Source: JALOLG01 sp963776935 (GTDB lineage Bacteria; Actinomycetota; Acidimicrobiia; Acidimicrobiales; Ilumatobacteraceae). From it: DNA of 64,000 nt. The stretch spans positions 68,804 to 132,803 of the forward strand of contig CAVZOP010000005.1 in NCBI GenBank assembly GCA_963776935.1, read 5' to 3'. The notes beneath the pieces are model-generated. The model did not search any database and was not told the origin of the DNA. It was given only the letters and a program-made list of their open reading frames with translations. A program made the position numbers and the translations under genes. Of this stretch, positions 45,914-55,974 are shown in pieces (the stretch's first letter is position 1; every line of letters begins with the position of its first letter).

Positions 45914-46483
45914 GTGGACGTCGAAGCGGTCGAGATCTTTGCCTCGATGCTTTCCATCGTCGCGCTCGGCGGCGCGGTGCTGCTCGTCGTCGCCCGCCTG
46001 CTGTCGTCTCGTGTTGCCTTTGCCCGCCAGGCCGGTTCGGCCGTCGCCGACGCCGCACCATGGCTCTCGTTTCTCGTTGCCGCCGGTGCCACTGCGGGCA
46101 GCCTCTACTTCTCCGAGGTCGCCAACTTCGTGCCGTGCCGGTTGTGCTGGTTCCAGCGCACCGCGATGTACCCGCTGTCCGTCATCCTGCTGGTCGCCGC
46201 GATCCGCCGTGACCGAGGGGCGCGCTTCTACGTCGTCCCGTTAGCCGCGATCGGGGCGCTCGTCGCCTCGTACCACTACCTGCTCGAGTGGAAGCCGTCG
46301 CTCGAGGGCGGTGCGTGCGCGGCCGTCGGGCCGGCGTGCGCGGACATCTGGTTCCGTGAGTTCGGCTTCGTGACGCTCGCCTTCATGGCGCTCGCCGGCT
46401 TCATCACCATCATCGTGTTCTCGCTCGTGACGTTCCCGGACGCGAGCCACCCAGATCCCCGTCAACGATCGGAGCTCCCGTGA
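45914..46483 (+). CDS. Disulfide-bond formation protein DsbB-like
   Basis: The protein has 189 residues with four membrane helices. The first redox pair is in VPCRLCWFQRTAMYP, with the Arg-Leu spacer usual for DsbB; the second pair is in GACAAVGPACADIWF. It reoxidises a thiol oxidase using quinone. The GTG at 45914 is the best start. Its stop overlaps the thioredoxin-like gene by four bases, so both are made together. Confidence 0.88.
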   Translation: MDVEAVEIFASMLSIVALGGAVLLVVARLLSSRVAFARQAGSAVADAAPWLSFLVAAGATAGSLYFSEVANFVPCRLCWFQRTAMYPLSVILLVAAIRRDRGARFYVVPLAAIGALVASYHYLLEWKPSLEGGACAAVGPACADIWFREFGFVTLAFMALAGFITIIVFSLVTFPDASHPDPRQRSELP

Positions 46484-47157
46484 ACCGCAACAAGACGCCC
46501 CTGGTCGTCGCCATCGTTCTCGTTGTCGTCGCCATCGTCGCGGTTGCGGCCGTCGTCGTGACCGGCGGCGATGACGACGATGGCGAATCACCGGCCGCAA
46601 CCGATGGCGGGACCGGGTCGCTTCCCGACGAGTTGGTCGGGGAGATCCGCCCGGTCACCGTCGAAGGGTCGGCGCTCCCGCCGCTGCCGCAGTCGGGTGA
46701 TGACCCCGCCGTCGGACTCACCGCTCCTGTGCTCACCGGCGAGAGCTTCGACGGGTCGGCGGTCACGACGGCGTCGGAGGGCGGGCCGGTGATGGTCGTC
46801 GTCGTCGCCCATTGGTGCCCGCACTGCAACAACGAGATCCCTCGACTGCTGGAACTGGAGGACGCCGGACGCTTCCCCGACGACCTCGCGATCGTCGCCC
46901 TCAGCACGGCCGTGAGCCCTGACCGGCCGAACTTCCCACCGTCGGAGTGGATCGTCGACACGGGCTGGCCATGGCCGGTGATGGCCGACGGCTACGACTT
47001 CACGAACCAGACCTTCGTCGGTGCCAGTGCCCTCGGCGTCAGCGGCTTCCCGTTCATCGTCGTCGTCGGCGCCGATGGCACCGTGCACGGGAGGTGGTCG
47101 GGTGAGTCCGACCCCGACGACTTCATCGCCAAGCTCGACGCCGCGCTCGCGGCGTAG
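46480..47157 (+). CDS. Membrane-anchored thioredoxin-like (TlpA-family) protein
   Basis: The protein has 225 residues. An N-terminal anchor (LVVAIVLVVVAIVAVAAVVV) and an acidic linker lead to a thioredoxin fold with active site VAHWCPHCNNEIPRL and cis-Pro strand GVSGFPFIVVVGADG. The CPHC dipeptide resembles DsbA-type oxidases rather than TlpA reductants (CxPC varieties). With the DsbB gene it forms a complete extracytoplasmic oxidation pair. Confidence 0.88.
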   Translation: MNRNKTPLVVAIVLVVVAIVAVAAVVVTGGDDDDGESPAATDGGTGSLPDELVGEIRPVTVEGSALPPLPQSGDDPAVGLTAPVLTGESFDGSAVTTASEGGPVMVVVVAHWCPHCNNEIPRLLELEDAGRFPDDLAIVALSTAVSPDRPNFPPSEWIVDTGWPWPVMADGYDFTNQTFVGASALGVSGFPFIVVVGADGTVHGRWSGESDPDDFIAKLDAALAA

Positions 47158-47169
47158 GCGTCGACCCCT

Positions 47170-48366
47170 TCACGGTCGATAGCCGACCCTCGCGGCCAGC
47201 GCCGGGGTGACGCCCCACAGCGCGGCGAGACGCTCCGCCGCGGCGGCCGCGGCGGGATCGGGACGGCCGGTGCGAATCGCGCGGATCATCAGGTTCTTGG
47301 CGGTGTGATCGGTCGAGACGAACTCGATGACGTCGGTGCGGTACCCGTGGGCGCGCAGCAGCTCGGCGCGCAGCGAGTCGGTGAGGAGGTCGCCGAGGCG
47401 TTCGCGCACGATGCCGTGGCGCAGCAGCGGCGCGTACTCGGGCGGCGCGGCTGCGTTGTCGATCTGGCGCCTGCAGGTCGTGTTGGCAGCACGGTGCCGC
47501 CAGCACGTAGCGCGACTGCCAGTCGATGGCGCGGGCGAGCGCGTCGTCGGTCGCGGTGTCACACGCGTGCAGGGCGAGCACCAGGTCGGGTGGCTCGGCC
47601 GGCTGGTGGTCGGCGATCGCCCCTGACTCGAATCGCAGTCCGTCCCACCCGAGACCCGCGACCGTGGCGTTCAGACGGTCGATCAGATCTGTCTTGGTGT
47701 CGATGCCGGTCATCGTCACCGCACAGCCGCGCATCTCGGTCAAGTAGTGGTAGGTGGCGAGGGTCAGCACGCCTGCGCCGCATGCCGAGGTCGACGGCAC
47801 GGATCGTCGCACCGTCACCGGTGTCCACGTTCCGGTCCTCGAGCGTGTGCGACAGGATCTCCACGAAGCGTTCGACCTGGCGGTGCTTGGCCCGTGCCGT
47901 CGGTTTGATGCGGCCGTGCTCGTCCGTGATCCCGACCGCCCGGAGAAACGGTGACGCCTCGTCGATCAATCGCGACTTCGGCCGGTCGTGGTCGGTGGCG
48001 ATGGTGCTCGCGCTGGGGCGGTGGCGTACGAGTCGTGCCGCTCCCGCGCGGGAGTGGCTGAGCTGCAAGTCGGCGGCGAGCGTGCGCACGAAGATGGACG
48101 CGAAACCGGCCTCGAACAGCTCAGTCCAGCCGTGGCTCGAGCTCGGCGGGCTCGAGGTTGGTGACGACGGTCGTCCGCCCGTCGAACACCGAAAGCTGGA
48201 AGCGGCGCCCCGCCTTGAGATCGACCGGGCGCAACGTGACCCGCTCCGCCGCCGGAGTCGTCCCCGGCAGCGCACCCGACCACGTGGCCGAGACGAAGCC
48301 TTCCGGGTCGGTGATGGCGTCGATCAACACCTCGGTCGGCGCAGCTCGCGGCGACTCGCGCTCCAT
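47170..48366 (-). CDS. SAM-dependent methyltransferase (Methyltransf_32/METTL25-like), three frameshifts
   Basis: Joined frames give ~398 residues. N-terminal part: LIDAITDPEGFVSATWSGAL. After an extra base near 48119 sense continues TELFEAGFASIFVRTLAADL and RLIDEASPFLRAVGITDEHG. An extra A near 47789 interrupts motif I, DLG|CGAGVLTLATYHYLTEM. Next come LVLALHACDTATDDALARAI and LAAPCCQHDLQ, then an extra G near 47475, then APLLRHGIVRERLGDLLTD to the end. The substrate is unknown; relatives resemble eukaryotic METTL25/RRNAD1. Three single-base insertions in one gene suggest assembly errors or a young pseudogene. Confidence 0.78.
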
Positions 48367-48408
48367 CGTTCAACAGTATGGGGACGAACCGGGCGGTCGG
48401 CGCCGCGC

Positions 48409-49991
48409 TCATCGCCAGGCCGCCGGGCACTCCATGTGGTCGGTGACCGCGCAATCGTCGCCGAACACGACGAAGCGGTCGAAGCCCCGCAGGAACCAGC
48501 GATCGTGAGTGACGGCGATGACCGTCCCGTCGAAGCGATCGAGTCCGGCTTCGAGGGCCTCTGCCGAGACCAGGTCGAGGTTGTCGGTCGGCTCGTCCAG
48601 CAGCAGCAACGTCGCGCCCGAGAGCTCGAGCAGCAGGATCTGGAATCGCGCCTGTTGCCCGCCCGACAGCGTCTGGAACGGCTGGTGGGCGCACGCCTGG
48701 ATCTCGTAGCGGCGGAGCATGCCCATCGCCGGCCCGAGCACCACGTCGTGGTCGTGGAGGATCTCGACGAGCGTGCGACCGATCCACTCGGGATGGTCGT
48801 GGGTCTGGTGGAACAGGCCGGGCACGACACCCGCGCCGAGCCGCCACTTCCCGTCGTGCTCGGTCGGGTAGCCGGCCAGCAGGCGGAGGAAGTGGCTCTT
48901 GCCGACACCGTTGCCCCCGAGCACCGCGACCCGCTCGCCGTACCAGAGCTCGAGGTCGAACGGATCGGTGAGTCCGAGCAGCTCGAGGCCCTCGATGATC
49001 ACGGCGCGCTTGCCGGTGCGGGCGCCCCGCAACCGGACGTCGATCTTCTGCGCGCGCGCCTGCGTCGGCCGCTCGTTCTTCTCGATGAACAGGCGCAGCC
49101 GGCTCTCGGCGGCCTTGAGCTTCGGCGCGAACGTGTCGCTGATCTTGGCCCGGCGAGCCATCTCGGCGACCAGCTCCTCGAGCCGCTTGCGTTCGTCGTC
49201 GTAGACGGCACGATCGTGTTCGAGGCGTTCGTGCAGCGCCGCCCGGGCCTCGGCGTAGGTCGCGAAGCCGGCACCGTGGGTCCACGTGCCCTCGGCCTCG
49301 ACCGTCACGATCTTGGTCGACGAGGCAGCGAGGAGCTCGCGGTCGTGGCTCACGAACAGCACCGTCTTGCGGCTCGATCGCAGCTCGCGTTCGAGCCACC
49401 GCTTGGCCTGGACGTCGAGGAAGTTGTCGGGCTCGTCGAGCACGAGCACGTCGTCCTCGCCGCGAAGCAGCGCTTCCAACGCGAGTCGCTTCTGCTCGCC
49501 ACCACTCAGCGTCGTGAGCGGCCGGTCGGCGACGTCTCGGAAGTCGGCGTCGAGGGCTCGGCCGGCGCACTCGTCCCAGAGCACCTCGGCGTCGTAGCCA
49601 CCGGCGTCGCCCCACTCGGCGAGCGCCGTCGCGTAGCGCATCGGATCGGCGGCGGCGTTGGCGTGCGCGGTGTCGAGCCGCATCGCCGCCGCGGCGGATG
49701 CGTTCCGGGGAGATCGACACGAGCAGGTCGCGCACGGTGCGGATGGCACTCTCCAGCGCCGGCGGTGCCGACGAGTTGGCGCATGACGCCGAGCCGTCCC
49801 TCGATCGACACCGTGCCGGACGTGGGCGAGGTGTCGCCGCACACGATGCGCACGAGCGTCGACTTCCCGACCCCGTTGGCGCCGACGAGCGCCACCCGTT
49901 CGCCGTTGCCGACCGCGAAGCTGACGTCGCGGATCAGCTCGACGCCGCTCGGCAACTTCCAGCCGACATGGCTGATCTGGATCGATCCCAC
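48409..49991 (-). CDS. ABC-F ATPase (two frameshifts)
   Basis: The joined protein is ~527 residues with two ABC modules. Module 1: VALVGANGVGKSTLVRIV, LTTLSGGEQKRLALEALL, VLVLDEPDNFLDVQAKRWL. Module 2: VAVLGGNGVGKSHFLRLLAG, FQTLSGGQQARFQILLLEL, LLLLDEPTDNLDLVSAEAL. No membrane helices occur, so this is an ABC-F protein acting at the ribosome or in regulation. Near 49750 and 49695 single-base shifts move the sense through a second frame (SAIRTVRDLLVSISPERI). The start is GTG 49991, 12 bases after larC. Confidence 0.85.
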
Positions 49992-50003
49992 GGTCGTCCG
50001 ACG

Positions 50004-51227
50004 CTAAGCGGACGACGGGCCGTCGTCGTCGGCGGTTTCGGCGCGGCGCAGGACCTCGCGCAGCGGGATGCCGAGCGCAGCCGCCGCGGCGACGGCGTCG
50101 TCGTGCTCGGCCTTCACCCGGGAGCCGCTCACCTTGACCCGCACGCGGTGGCCGTCGACGTCGACCTCGCGTTCCTCGCGACGCTGCGGCCAGCGCTCGA
50201 CGGTCGTCGCACGCACGCCGAGCGTTCCCGTCTCGGCGATCATCACCGCCGCTGACGGTCGCAACGTGGCGTCGTCGCACAGCGCATGCACGGTGTGCGC
50301 CGGGCGGCCCTTCTTCATCACGATCGGCGTCGCCCACGCGTCGTACGCGCCGGCGGCGAGCAAGCTCGGCGATCGTGTGCGCGAGCACCTCGCCGGTGAC
50401 GTCGTCGACGTTGGCCTCGAGCAGTCGGGCCGGCCGGCCGGTGTCACCGACCGACGTCGCCGACGACGGCATCGCCGACGACGGCCTGGACGACGTTGGG
50501 GCGGCCCGGCGGATCGGCCGTGCCGGCGCCGAACCCGGTGGCCGTGACGGTCATCGGTGGGAACGCGCCGAAGTGGTCGGCGAGCACGGTCATCAGCGCC
50601 ACCCCGGTCGGCGTCGCGGTCTCCATCGTCGTGTCGATGCCGACCACCGGGGCGTTCGCTCGGGCGAGCAGGGCGGTGACGGCCGGTACCGGGTTGGGGA
50701 GCTCGCCGTGCGGGGTGCGGACGGTGCCGTGGCCGACCGCGATCGGGCTGCAGACGATGAAGTCGATCCCGAGGACCTCGAGCGCGACGCAGACGCCGAC
50801 GACGTCGATGATCGAGTCGAGCGCGCCGACTTCGTGCAGCTCGACGGCGTCCGCGTCGACGCCGTGGATCTCGCCTTCGACCTCGGCGAGCGTCCGGTAC
50901 ACCGCCAGCGCCCGGTCGCGGACCCGTTCGGGAAGATCGGCCGACGCCGATCAGCTCGAGCACCTCGCCGGCCCGACGGTGAGCGTGAGCCGTGTCCGGG
51001 CCGTCGTGGCCGGAGTCAGTGCGATCGTGCACGGCGACGTTCGTCCACGTCGCGCCGACACCACAGCGCTGGACTCGCTCGAACGCGAGCGCGTACCCGT
51101 CGACGCCGAGCCCGGCCAATCCGTCGACGATCGCGTCCACGTCGGCACCGGCATCGACGAGCGAGGCGAGCAACATGTCGCCGGCCACGCCGGCGCAGCA
51201 GTTGAACCAGACCGTGCGGGCACTCAT
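50004..51227 (-). CDS. larC: Nickel-pincer cofactor biosynthesis protein LarC (about three frameshifts)
   Basis: The joined protein is ~407 residues. N-terminus WFNCCAGVAGDMLLASLVDA is the LarC opening. After a shift near 50930: VYRTLAEVEGEIHGVDADAV, HEVGALDSIIDVVGVCVALE and GTVRTPHGELPNPVPAVTAL. Shifts near 50460 and 50360 give ARLLEANVDDVTGEVLAHTI, then TPIVMKKGRPAHTVHALCDD. LarC inserts nickel into the thiolated pyridinium cofactor used by lactate racemase-type enzymes. In lactobacilli it is itself made by programmed frameshifting, but the position and number here do not fit that. Confidence 0.82.
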   Translation of the reverse strand: MSARTVWFNCCAGVAGDMLLASLVDAGADVDAIVDGLAGLGVDGYALAFERVQRCGVGATWTNVAVHDRTDSGHDGPDTAHAHRRAGEVLELIGVGRSSRTGPRPGAGGVPDARRGRRRDPRRRRGRRRAARSRRARLDHRRRRRLRRARGPRDRLHRLQPDRGRPRHRPHPARRAPQPGTGRHRPARPSERPGGRHRHDDGDRDADRGGADDRARRPLRRVPTDDRHGHRVRRRHGRSAGPPQRRPGRRRRCRRRRRRSVTPAGRPDCSRPTSTTSPARCSRTRSPSLLAAGAYDAWATPIVMKKGRPAHTVHALCDDATLRPSAAVMIAETGTLGVRATTVERWPQRREEREVDVDGHRVRVKVSGSRVKAEHDDAVAAAAALGIPLREVLRRAETADDDGPSSA

Positions 51228-51975
51228 CGGCGCAGCATCCGCGCCACCGCGCAGGCCGCTCCGAAGCCGTTGTCGATGCCGACCACCGTGACGCCGCTGG
51301 CGCACGAGGCGTGCATCGCCAGCAACGCCGTCACGCCCTCGAGGGCGGCGCCGTAGCCGACGCTCGTCGGCACGGCGACCACCGGGGCCGAGGTGAGGCC
51401 GCCGATCACGCTGGCGAGCGCCCCTTCCATCCCGGCGACGACGATGACCGCATCGGCACCGGTGACACGATCGATGTGGGCGAGCAGCCGGTGCAGACCG
51501 GCGACTCCGATGTCGTGCAAGCGGTCGGCGTCGAAGCCGTGGGCGCGCAGCGTGATCGCCGCCTCGTCGGCGACGGGCATGTCGGCCGTGCCGGCACTGG
51601 CGATCGAGCACGCGTTGGGTGCGTCGTCGGGGATGGTTCACGCCACAGCACGCAACCGCCCGACTGGATCCCGGGGCCGTAGATCGCCGTGGCCGCCTTG
51701 ACCTGCCCCTCGTCGGCCCTGGTCAGGAGCACCGGACCGGTGCCGTGCTCGAGCAACTCGGCGATGATGCGAACGCACTGCTCGGGCGTCTTGCCGGGCC
51801 CGTACACCGCCTCGGGCATCCCTTGGCGCAGCGCCCGATGGTGATCGACGAGCGTGTCGCCGAGGTCGGCGAACGGCAGTCGGGAGAGCCGCGCCACGGC
51901 CTCGTCGGCGGTCACCTCGCCGGACCGGATGCCATCGATCAGCGCCCGCAGCGCGGAATCGTCCACAGCGCCCAT
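51224..51975 (-). CDS. larB: Nickel-pincer cofactor biosynthesis protein LarB (one frameshift)
   Basis: The joined protein is ~250 residues. The N-terminal half reads FADLGDTLVDHHRALRQGMP and EAVYGPGKTPEQCVRIIAEL. After a lost base near 51636 the PurE-like half continues: GTADMPVADEAAITLRAHGF, VVAGMEGALASVIGGLTSAP and VAVPTSVGYGAALEGVTALL. LarB carboxylates nicotinic acid adenine dinucleotide in pincer-cofactor synthesis. Its stop overlaps the larC start (ATGA). LarE and the racemase are not in the window. Confidence 0.85.
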
Positions 51976-52002
51976 GCTGGCAGACTCGTAACCTGAGTGC
52001 CC

Positions 52003-52971
52003 ATGACGACCGAGCCGATCGATCCGACCGCGTCCACCGACCCGTCGCAGCGGATCGGGTTCTTCGGGCCGTTCGGTACGTTCACCGAGCAGGCGGTGCG
52101 CACGCAGCCCGACTTCGCCGCCCGGGAGCTGGTCGCCTACCGGTCGGTGCCCGACATCCTCGACGCGGTCACCGCCGGTCAGATCGGGGTCGGCTTCGTG
52201 CCGATCGAGAACTCGATCGAGGGCATGGTCAACTTCACGCTCGACGCGCTGGCGTTCGACCACGACCTGATCATCATCCGCGACGTGGTGCTCGACATCG
52301 AGCACTGCCTCGTCGCCCGCCGCGGCACCACCCTCGCCGATGTCAAGGAGGTGCTGTCGATCCCGGTGGCGACCGCCCAGTGCCACCGCTTCCTTCGCGA
52401 GCGTGTGCCTGGCGCGGTCGTACGCGCTTCGGACTCCACGGCATCGGCCGCACAGACCGTGAGCGAGGAGCCGACCCCCGGCGTCGCCGCGATCGCACCG
52501 CGGGCCGCGGCCGAGCTGTACGGCCTCGAGGTCATCGCCGCCGACATCGCCGATCACGACGGCAACCAGACGCGATTCGTCGCCGTCGCCCGCGACGGCA
52601 TCCCTCCCCGCACCGGCCACGACCGCACGGCGCTGGTCGTCTACCAGCGGGCCGACGAGCCGGGCAGCTTGATCTCGATCCTCCAGGAGTTCGCCGCCCG
52701 CCGCATCAACCTGTCGAACCTGATCAGCCGGCCGACCAAGCATGGCGGGCTCGGCGACTACTGCTTCATCATCTTCGCCGATGGCCACGTGACCGACGAC
52801 CTGCTGGCCGACGCGATGCGTGCCCTCCACGCCAAGCAGGGCGACGTGAAGTTCTTCGGCTCGTACCCGGCCGCCGACGCCGCCGACCACGACGCCCGCC
52901 AGCACGCCGACGCCCGGTGGCGCGAAGCCGACGACTGGATCACCGAGCTCCAACGCCGCGTCACCCCGTGA
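52003..52971 (+). CDS. pheA: Prephenate dehydratase
   Basis: The protein has ~322 residues. Catalytic domain: IGFFGPFGTFTEQAVRTQP, VGFVPIENSIEGMVNFTLDA, and the TRF-type motif in DGNQTRFVAVARDG. The C-terminal ACT domain starts at TALVVYQRADEPGSLISILQ and carries INLSNLISRPTK, the ESRP-like phenylalanine-binding site. It converts prephenate to phenylpyruvate with feedback control. ATG 52003 follows a possible GTG start by two codons. It diverges from larB. Confidence 0.92.
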   Translation: MTTEPIDPTASTDPSQRIGFFGPFGTFTEQAVRTQPDFAARELVAYRSVPDILDAVTAGQIGVGFVPIENSIEGMVNFTLDALAFDHDLIIIRDVVLDIEHCLVARRGTTLADVKEVLSIPVATAQCHRFLRERVPGAVVRASDSTASAAQTVSEEPTPGVAAIAPRAAAELYGLEVIAADIADHDGNQTRFVAVARDGIPPRTGHDRTALVVYQRADEPGSLISILQEFAARRINLSNLISRPTKHGGLGDYCFIIFADGHVTDDLLADAMRALHAKQGDVKFFGSYPAADAADHDARQHADARWREADDWITELQRRVTP

Positions 52972-52979
52972 CCAACCCC

Positions 52980-53025
52980 ATCTCCTGAACCCCACCGTTC
53001 CTACGGCGCCGAAACTTCACGAGAT
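52980..53025. repeat. Dispersed palindromic repeat, copy 5 (left arm decayed)
   Basis: The right arm CGGCGCCGAAACTTCACGAGAT is nearly intact, minus a few outer matches; the left arm has decayed to ATCTCCTGAA. It lies between convergent pheA and the SGNH gene. Confidence 0.75.
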
Positions 53026-53042
53026 GGGAAGGGGCTGGCGCG

Positions 53043-54940
53043 TCAGACGCCGTAGACGCTGCGGATGTCGGCGGCGATGCCGGTTCCGTCGGGGTTCGGG
53101 CACGGGTCGTCGAGCGGGCCGCCACCTGTCCACGGCGCTGCACATGGCCGGCCTTCGAGGTGCGCCAACCAGCGCGAGAAGTAGTCGGCGAGACCGAACG
53201 CGCCGCGGTTGGTGAGGTGGATGCCGTCCGGCCACACCCAGTTGTCGCCGCGATGGTTGTAGGCGTTCCAGTCGGCCACCTGCACGTCGCCGTACGCGGG
53301 CTGCGCGGCGACTCGGCGTAGGTCCGAGTTGTTCAGCTGGTAGGCGTGGTTGGCGGTCGGTGACTGACCGCCCTCGCTGTAGGTCAGCCACACGATCTGC
53401 CGCGCGCCCTTCGCTCGCGCGGCGTTCACGATCGTGTCGAACAGGTACCCGAAGTCGTCGAACCAGTCGTTGTAGCCCGTCATGATCGACGACCGCGTCG
53501 ACCCATCCCGGGGTCGACGTGATCGCCTCGTAGGCCGTGTTCGGGACCCGGAAGGTGGTGTTGCTGAGGCACGACGGGTAGACGAGCCGGCGGCACGGTT
53601 CGGCGTCGAGGACCGGGTCGAACCCGCGCATCGCGCCCGCTGCGCCGGGGATGAACCGCACGGCGGCGAGGGTCGAGTCGCCGACGATCAGCACCCGCGA
53701 CGGTGGCCGGTCGTTCGAGGGGACGGGCAGCGGCGAGGCGACCGGCGTGCCGGTGAAGTAGCCGGTGACGTCGACGATCAGGTCGGTGCCGCGGTCGGAG
53801 AAGTACGCCGTGCCGCGCTCGCGAGGTCCGGGTGATCGCCAGGTTCGGCACCGAATCGTCGCGTGTCGTGGCGTTGACACTCGACGTCGTCGGCAGGTCC
53901 GTGCCGGCCGGGTACGCAGTGACGAATCCGGCCTCGTCCGTGCGGGTGAGCGTGACGTTCGTGACGATCGCGGCCGTGGCAGGGATCTGGAGGCCGAGCT
54001 CGCGCGTTCCGCCGCGCCAGACGCGGGGTTGGTCGCGGCGGGTGTCGAGCGAGCGGGTCGGCGCGGTCGGCACGAACAGCCCGACGTTCGACGCGGGCGC
54101 CGACGGCCCGGTGAACCAGCCGACCAGATCAGCGATGACGTGGCCCCCCGACGTGGTGGCGATCGTGAAGCCGCCGGGCGACACCGGCACGATGACCTGC
54201 GCGGCGCGCGGGTTGCCGCTGCCGTCGGGGTTCATGAACGAGGCGTTCGACCCGTCGAGGGCGGCTGGGAACGCACTGAAGAACCCGGCGACCGGCGCCC
54301 CGACGCTCGTGACGTTGACGGCGACCGCGGAGGCATCGGCCGGCGACGCCGGATGGCAACGGGATGGTGATCCGGCCGCCCGGTGCGATCGCCGCTCCGC
54401 CCGGAGCGCGTGTGTCGAGCAGCCTCGACGGGGTGACCGGCATGAAGCGGCCGGCCTGTCGCGGTCGGCGCCGCGGCGAACGTGCCGGTCACGTCGACGA
54501 TGAGGTCGGTCTGGACGCTCGCGTAGACGTCGAGCGCGCCGTCCGCGCCGACCGGCACGATGCCAGAGTTGGCGGTGTCGCTCCCGGCGACGAGGTTGAG
54601 GATCGACGTCTCCGGCCGCGCCGTGCCCTGCCGGGTAGACGGTGACGAAACCGGTGCCCGCCGTTCGAGTCGCGGTGACCGTGACGGCGGCGGCCGTGAT
54701 CCCGGCGGCGATCCCGTCCCGACCCGCGATCTGGACCCGGATCGTGCCGGCGTCGACGGGCGCGCACCCGCAGGCCGGCGCCCGGGTGTCGGCGAGACGG
54801 AGCGGGCCGATCGGTGCGTAGCTCGACGGCGCACCAACGATCGTCGGAGCACTGCTGGCGGCGACGGTCGTCGGTCCGAAGGCGACGATCGGCACGACCG
54901 CCAAGGTCGACGCCAGGATCGTCGTGCGTGGTGAGGGCAC
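53043..54940 (-). CDS. Secreted protein with repeated LADTR-type domains and C-terminal SGNH hydrolase (about five frameshifts)
   Basis: The joined protein is ~632 residues. A signal peptide (LASTLAVVPIVAFGPTTVAA) leads to three similar beta-rich units, opening near IGPLRLADTRAPACG, VTPSRLLDTRAPGG and APTRSLDTRRDQPRV, each with a FVTVYPAG or FSAFPA strand and a LIVDVTGYFTG ending. The C-terminal SGNH hydrolase shows VLIVGDSTLAAVRF (Ser), TGYNDWFDDFG (Asn block) and WPDGIHLTNRGAFG (Asp/His). Sense jumps frames near 54630, 54470, 54350, 53830 and 53485. It likely hydrolyses an ester of a surface glycan or lipid; the target is unknown. Confidence 0.75.
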
Positions 54941-55037
54941 CGATCAATGCCGTCGATGCAAAGGTCCGTACCCCGGACATGATCGGTCAGGCTATGGGGA
55001 GGCGAGCACCGCGCGGCACGTGCCCTAACCTCGCCGG

Positions 55038-55916
55038 ATGCCGACTGCTCCCGTTTCCGTCGTCACCGGTGCCAACTCGGGCATCGGTCGGGCGACCGCT
55101 GTTCACCTCGCCAGTGCCGGACATACCGTGTACGGGACCGTTCGTTCGGTCGCCAAGGCCGACAAGCTGAACGCGATGGCGGAGGCGAAGGGGGTCGAGG
55201 TCCAGCTCGTCGAGCTCGACGTCGGTGACGACGAGTCGGTGCGGAGCGGCTTCGGACGGATCCTCGGTGCTGCCGGCCGGGTGGATCACCTGGTGAACAA
55301 CGCGGGCGTCGGGGGCAACGCAGTGGTCGAGGAGTGCACGGCGGAGCTGTTCCTCGACGTCATGAACGTCGATCTGTGCGGCGCCACCCGCTGCGCCCAG
55401 GCAGTGCTCCCGCAGATGCGCGAGCGGGGCTCGGGAACGATCGTCAACGTGACGTCGGTGGCGGGCCGGATCGGGGCGATCGCCCAGGCGCCGTACGTCG
55501 CTTCGAAGTGGGCGCTCGAGGGTGTCAGCGAGCAGATGGCTCAGGAGTTGGCGCCGTTCGGGATCCGCGTCGCGATCATCGAGCCGGGCGTCACCAAGTC
55601 GGCGATCTTCGCCAAGAACATCGACACGCCGAACACGACCGGCGCCTACGACGCCCAGTACCGCCGCATGTTGCAGATGTACGCCGCCGGGCTGAACCAC
55701 GCCACCGACCCGTTCGAGGTCGCCGAGACGATTCGCCACGCGATCGAGACCGACGCGCCTCGCCTGCGGTACACGGTGAGCTGGGGTGGCCGGGAGCTGG
55801 TGGAAGGCCGGGCGCGGATCACCGACGAGGAATGGGTCGCGATCGGCCTGGTGCCCGACGACGCCGGCTACATCAAGGCCTTCGGCGACGCCTTCGGTCT
55901 CGACATCTCGACCTGA
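55038..55916 (+). CDS. Short-chain dehydrogenase/reductase
   Basis: The protein has 292 residues. NAD(P) site VVTGANSGIGRATAVHLASA, NNAG motif LVNNAGVGGNAVV, catalytic Ser in VNVTSVAGRIG, and Tyr-Lys in YVASKWALEGVSEQM. Overall it is a classical SDR. The ADDRESS of the cofactor loop (VRSVAKADKL) suggests NADP. Substrate unknown. It ends next to a palindromic repeat that also covers the kdpE stop. Confidence 0.9.
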   Translation: MPTAPVSVVTGANSGIGRATAVHLASAGHTVYGTVRSVAKADKLNAMAEAKGVEVQLVELDVGDDESVRSGFGRILGAAGRVDHLVNNAGVGGNAVVEECTAELFLDVMNVDLCGATRCAQAVLPQMRERGSGTIVNVTSVAGRIGAIAQAPYVASKWALEGVSEQMAQELAPFGIRVAIIEPGVTKSAIFAKNIDTPNTTGAYDAQYRRMLQMYAAGLNHATDPFEVAETIRHAIETDAPRLRYTVSWGGRELVEGRARITDEEWVAIGLVPDDAGYIKAFGDAFGLDIST

Positions 55917-55925
55917 CCAACCTGC

Positions 55926-55974
55926 GATCTCATGAAGTTTCGGCGTCGTGGGAACGCCGAAACTTCATGAGATC
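55926..55974. repeat. Dispersed palindromic repeat, copy 6
   Basis: Perfect 19-base arms (GATCTCATGAAGTTTCGGC and its complement; both have CATGA instead of CGTGA, a compensated change that keeps pairing). It lies between the SDR gene and kdpE and overlaps the last bases of kdpE. Confidence 0.95.

Noticed and set aside
47305..50007. A 900-residue plus-strand frame opposite the methyltransferase and ABC-F genes
   Set aside because: Its composition is Arg/Glu/Val-rich with no domain, while the minus strand carries Walker motifs and methyltransferase motifs in order.
50004..51227. Programmed ribosomal frameshifting in larC, as in lactobacilli
   Set aside because: There are about three shifts rather than one, larB beside it is also shifted, and many unrelated neighbours show the same single-base shifts. 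No slippery site stands out.
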